The translations under genes and the position numbers were made by a program. From Bacillota bacterium (lineage in GTDB: Bacteria > Bacillota > DTU030 > DUMP01): a stretch of 51,797 nt of DNA. The DNA lies in NCBI GenBank assembly GCA_012799605.1, contig JAAZKX010000022.1, positions 1-51,797 of the forward strand. The letters are read 5' to 3'. This document shows, in pieces, positions 49,752 through 51,797 of this stretch. Positions within the stretch are counted from its first letter, which is position 1; every line of letters begins with the position of its first letter. The notes below the pieces were generated by a model that had not been told where the DNA came from, searched no databases, and saw only the letters and a list, made by a program, of their open reading frames with translations.

Positions 49752-49754
49752 ATG
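49688..49754 (+). promoter_or_regulatory. pta ribosome binding site separated from ATG by a hairpin
   Basis: AAAGGAG at 49688-49694 is the only SD near pta, but the ATG is at 49752. Between them CTGGCT (49700-49705) pairs with AGCCAG (49738-49743), and inside it GGCCCC pairs with GGGGCC around ACCGAA. If this hairpin forms, the effective SD-to-ATG distance falls to about 13 bases. A stop in the pta frame at 49737-49739 rules out an upstream start. Confidence 0.55.
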
Positions 49755-50738
49755 GACTTAATCGAACGGATTCGCCAAAAAGCTTCCCAGGTTGAAAAAA
49801 CCATTGTTCTTCCCGAAGGTAGGGATGAACGGGTGGTAAAAGCTGCCGTTATAGCCAAGGAACAAGGGTTGGCCCGGCCAATAGTTCTTGGCAACAGGGC
49901 CCGGGTAGAGAAGTTATTGGGGCAAATCGGTGCTACCGAAGTGGACATCATCGACCCGAAACAGGCAGAACAGGCTGAAAGCTACGCTGCCCAGCTGCAT
50001 GAACTGCGGAAAAAAAGAGGCGTGAGTTTAGAGGATGCGCGCGAGCTGGTAAAAGATCCCATGTATTTTGCCGCCATGATGGTAAAAACAGGGGATGCCG
50101 ACGGATATGTCGGCGGTATCGCCAGCACTACGGCTGATACATTTAGGCCCGCTTTGCAAATAATAAGGACAGCCCCAGGAATTCCATTGGTGTCCAGTGC
50201 ATTTATCATGGTGGTTCCCGATTGTTCACTGGGTGCAGATGGGGTCTTTATCATGGCCGATTGTGCTCTAAACCCGGATCCCAGTGCGGAGCAATTGGCG
50301 GCGATCGCTGTAGCGTCAGCTCGAACAGGCGAGATACTGGCAGGTTTAGAACCGCGGGTAGCCATGCTTTCGTTCTCGACAAAGGGCAGCGCCCAGCATG
50401 AATTGGTGGATAAAGTAGTAGAAGCCACAAAAATAGCTAAAGAAATGGATCCCGATCTAATTTTAGATGGCGAGTTACAGCTGGATGCAGCTATAGTTCC
50501 TAGCGTAGGGGCGAGCAAAGCGCCGGACAGCCCGGTGGCTGGCAAAGCCAATGTATTGGTTTTCCCCGATCTACAATCTGCCAATATCGGGTATAAGTTG
50601 GTCCAGCGATTGGCTAAGGCAGAAGCTATTGGCCCCGTATCCCAGGGCATGGCACTTCCGGTAAACGATATGTCCCGCGGCTCCAGCGTGGAGGAGATTG
50701 TTAATGTGATTGCCATCACCGCCCTGCAAGGTGCTTGA
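49752..50738 (+). CDS. pta: Phosphate acetyltransferase
   Basis: Pta interconverts acetyl-CoA and acetyl phosphate. The 328-aa single-domain enzyme has TIVLPEGRDERVVKAAVIA, DGYVGGIASTTADTFRPALQ, VPDCSLGADGVFIMADCAL, MLSFSTKGSAQHELVDKV and NVLVFPDLQSANIGYKLVQR, all conserved PTA_PTB motifs. No SD is next to its ATG; see the hairpin-separated SD upstream. It is 18 bases before ackA, so the two form the pta-ackA module that makes acetate and ATP. Confidence 0.96.
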   Translation: MDLIERIRQKASQVEKTIVLPEGRDERVVKAAVIAKEQGLARPIVLGNRARVEKLLGQIGATEVDIIDPKQAEQAESYAAQLHELRKKRGVSLEDARELVKDPMYFAAMMVKTGDADGYVGGIASTTADTFRPALQIIRTAPGIPLVSSAFIMVVPDCSLGADGVFIMADCALNPDPSAEQLAAIAVASARTGEILAGLEPRVAMLSFSTKGSAQHELVDKVVEATKIAKEMDPDLILDGELQLDAAIVPSVGASKAPDSPVAGKANVLVFPDLQSANIGYKLVQRLAKAEAIGPVSQGMALPVNDMSRGSSVEEIVNVIAITALQGA

Positions 50739-50756
50739 AGGAAAGGGTGTTTTGAG

Positions 50757-51797
50757 ATGAAAATCCTAGTTATTAATTGCGGCAGCTCTTCGTTAAAATA
50801 TCAACTAATAGATACAGAGCGCGAGCTTGTCATGGCCAAAGGATTAGTGGAGAGGATCGGTATTGAAGGATCGCTGATAACCCATCAAGCTAATGACCGG
50901 CAGATGAAAACAGAAACTGAAATACCTGACCATACGGTTGGAATCAAACTTGTAATGGATGCGTTGCTCAGTCCGGAACACGGAGCCTTATCCAGCCTGG
51001 ATGAAATTTCTGCGGTAGGGCATAGAGTTGTCCATGGCGGCGAAAAGTTCACCGGCTCGGTAATCATCAACCCTGAAGTCATGGAAACCTTACATGCCTG
51101 TGCTGGTTTGGCTCCACTTCATAATCCGGCCAACATTACCGGGATCGAAGCCTGCCAAGCCTTACTACCAGAGGTACCTCAGGTAGCGGTATTTGATACC
51201 GCTTTCCACCAAACTACACCTGCGAAAGCACATATTTACGGTGTGCCTTACGAGTATTATCAAAAGCATGATGTGCGCCGCTATGGCTTTCATGGAACCT
51301 CTCATAAGTATGTTTCCATCCGGGCGGCCAGATTGCTAGACCGTCCATTGGAAAAGATAAAGGTGGTAACCTGCCATTTGGGCAATGGCTGTAGTATTAC
51401 TGCTGTAGATGGCGGCATATCAGTGGATACTTCACTCGGTTTCGGTACAATCTCAGGAGTTATTATGGGAACCCGCCCCGGTGATGTTGATCCGGCCGTG
51501 ATCCCTTACCTTATGGATAAAGAAAACCTTTCCCCCCAGCAGATGAATGATATTCTCTATAAAAAGAGCGGTCTGCATGGTATTTCAGGAGTCTCAGCCG
51601 ATGTGCGCGATATTGAGCAGGCAGCTGCTGACGGCAATGACAGGGCTCAATTGGCCCTGGATATGCTCTGTTATCAGACCCGTAAATATATAGGCGCCTA
51701 TGCTGCTGCCATGGGTGGTCTGGATGCCATTGTGTTTACAGCCGGAATCGGCGAAAACAGCGCCCTTGTCCGGGCGGAGGTTTGCCGGGGACTGGAG
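50757..51797 (+). CDS. ackA: Acetate kinase, 3' end cut by the window
   Basis: AckA forms ATP and acetate from acetyl phosphate. The frame opens at ATG 50757 (GGAAAGG upstream) and runs to the last base, 347 codons, about 87% of the usual ~400. Seen are KILVINCGSSSLKYQ, VGHRVVHGGEKF, DTAFHQT, RRYGFHGTSHKYV, HLGNGCSI, MGTRPGDVDPAVI and FTAGIGENS, the ASKHA family's phosphate, substrate and adenosine motifs. The C-terminal ~50 residues lie outside the window. Confidence 0.97.
   Translation, partial: MKILVINCGSSSLKYQLIDTERELVMAKGLVERIGIEGSLITHQANDRQMKTETEIPDHTVGIKLVMDALLSPEHGALSSLDEISAVGHRVVHGGEKFTGSVIINPEVMETLHACAGLAPLHNPANITGIEACQALLPEVPQVAVFDTAFHQTTPAKAHIYGVPYEYYQKHDVRRYGFHGTSHKYVSIRAARLLDRPLEKIKVVTCHLGNGCSITAVDGGISVDTSLGFGTISGVIMGTRPGDVDPAVIPYLMDKENLSPQQMNDILYKKSGLHGISGVSADVRDIEQAAADGNDRAQLALDMLCYQTRKYIGAYAAAMGGLDAIVFTAGIGENSALVRAEVCRGLE

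Noticed and set aside
49982-50719. 245-codon open frame on the minus strand inside pta
   Set aside because: It lies fully opposite a strongly conserved gene, has no SD and low-complexity Ser/Ala/Thr-rich composition typical of antisense shadows.

Overview
The window is a stretch of chromosome from an endospore-forming member of the Firmicutes, most like the Clostridia (Moorella or Peptococcaceae type). Three things point there. Sporulation genes occur throughout: spoIIGA-sigE-sigG, ylmC, spoVM, gpr and ylbJ. The housekeeping gene order follows the Bacillus ylm/ylo and ylb regions. Lysine and meso-diaminopimelate are made through dapL, the LL-diaminopimelate aminotransferase route, as in many Clostridia. 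Starts are often GTG or TTG with strong Shine-Dalgarno (SD) sequences. I see no insertion sequence, prophage, CRISPR array or tRNA gene.

Layout. 1-126: 3' end of a 5S rRNA and its terminator, closing an rRNA operon. 0.2-3.2 kb: mother-cell and forespore sigma factors (spoIIGA, sigE, sigG), a 50-codon membrane peptide gene and ylmC. 3.3-8.1 kb: the division-associated ylm cluster (pgeF, an HlyD-like adaptor, yggS, sepF, divIVA) and two half-size nucleoside-recognition (gate) membrane proteins. 8.2-13.7 kb: ileS under a T-box, then a DUF5665 gene, a DksA-type zinc-finger gene, lspA and rluD. 13.7-16.2 kb: an isolated pyrR with a structured leader, convergent with rqcH. 16.3-40.1 kb: a tightly packed plus-strand train: Ca2+-type P-ATPase, dapF, dapL, yicC, remA, gmk, rpoZ, coaBC, priA, def, fmt, a DUF116 gene, a DUF6391 gene, rsmB, rlmN, an FHA protein, a small membrane protein, a PP2C phosphatase, a SEDS glycosyltransferase, a class B PBP, a PASTA kinase, rsgA, rpe and thiN. 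40.3-41.2 kb: tandem terminators, three micro-genes including a clear 27-residue spoVM, and rpmB on the minus strand. 41.3-44.4 kb: asp23/yloU and fakA, convergent with gpr. 44.7-49.4 kb: rsmD, coaD, a coiled-coil ATPase-b-like protein, ylbJ (inverted), ylbK and a secreted peptidoglycan-binding protein. 49.4 kb to the end: an unusual structured leader, pta, and a truncated ackA, the acetate/ATP module.

The genes fit a few programmes. Compartment-specific sporulation is supported by promoter sequences: a sigma-F/G type promoter before sigG and another before gpr, and a sigma-E type promoter before ylbJ. Septum and wall synthesis are represented by SepF, DivIVA, the SEDS-PBP pair and the kinase/phosphatase/FHA signalling set. 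The rest is core translation and its quality control (IleS, Def, Fmt, RsmB, RlmN, RsgA, RqcH, L28).

The window is mostly conserved chromosome, and I do not see an obvious new defence or mobile system. The least explained items are the pta leader, where the SD is separated from the start codon by a hairpin; the micro-genes around spoVM; a membrane protein carrying an HxxEH motif (DUF6391) beside DUF116; a lone N-terminal membrane stub where a second FHA protein might be expected; and the uncharacterised C-terminal domain of the secreted peptidoglycan-binding protein.
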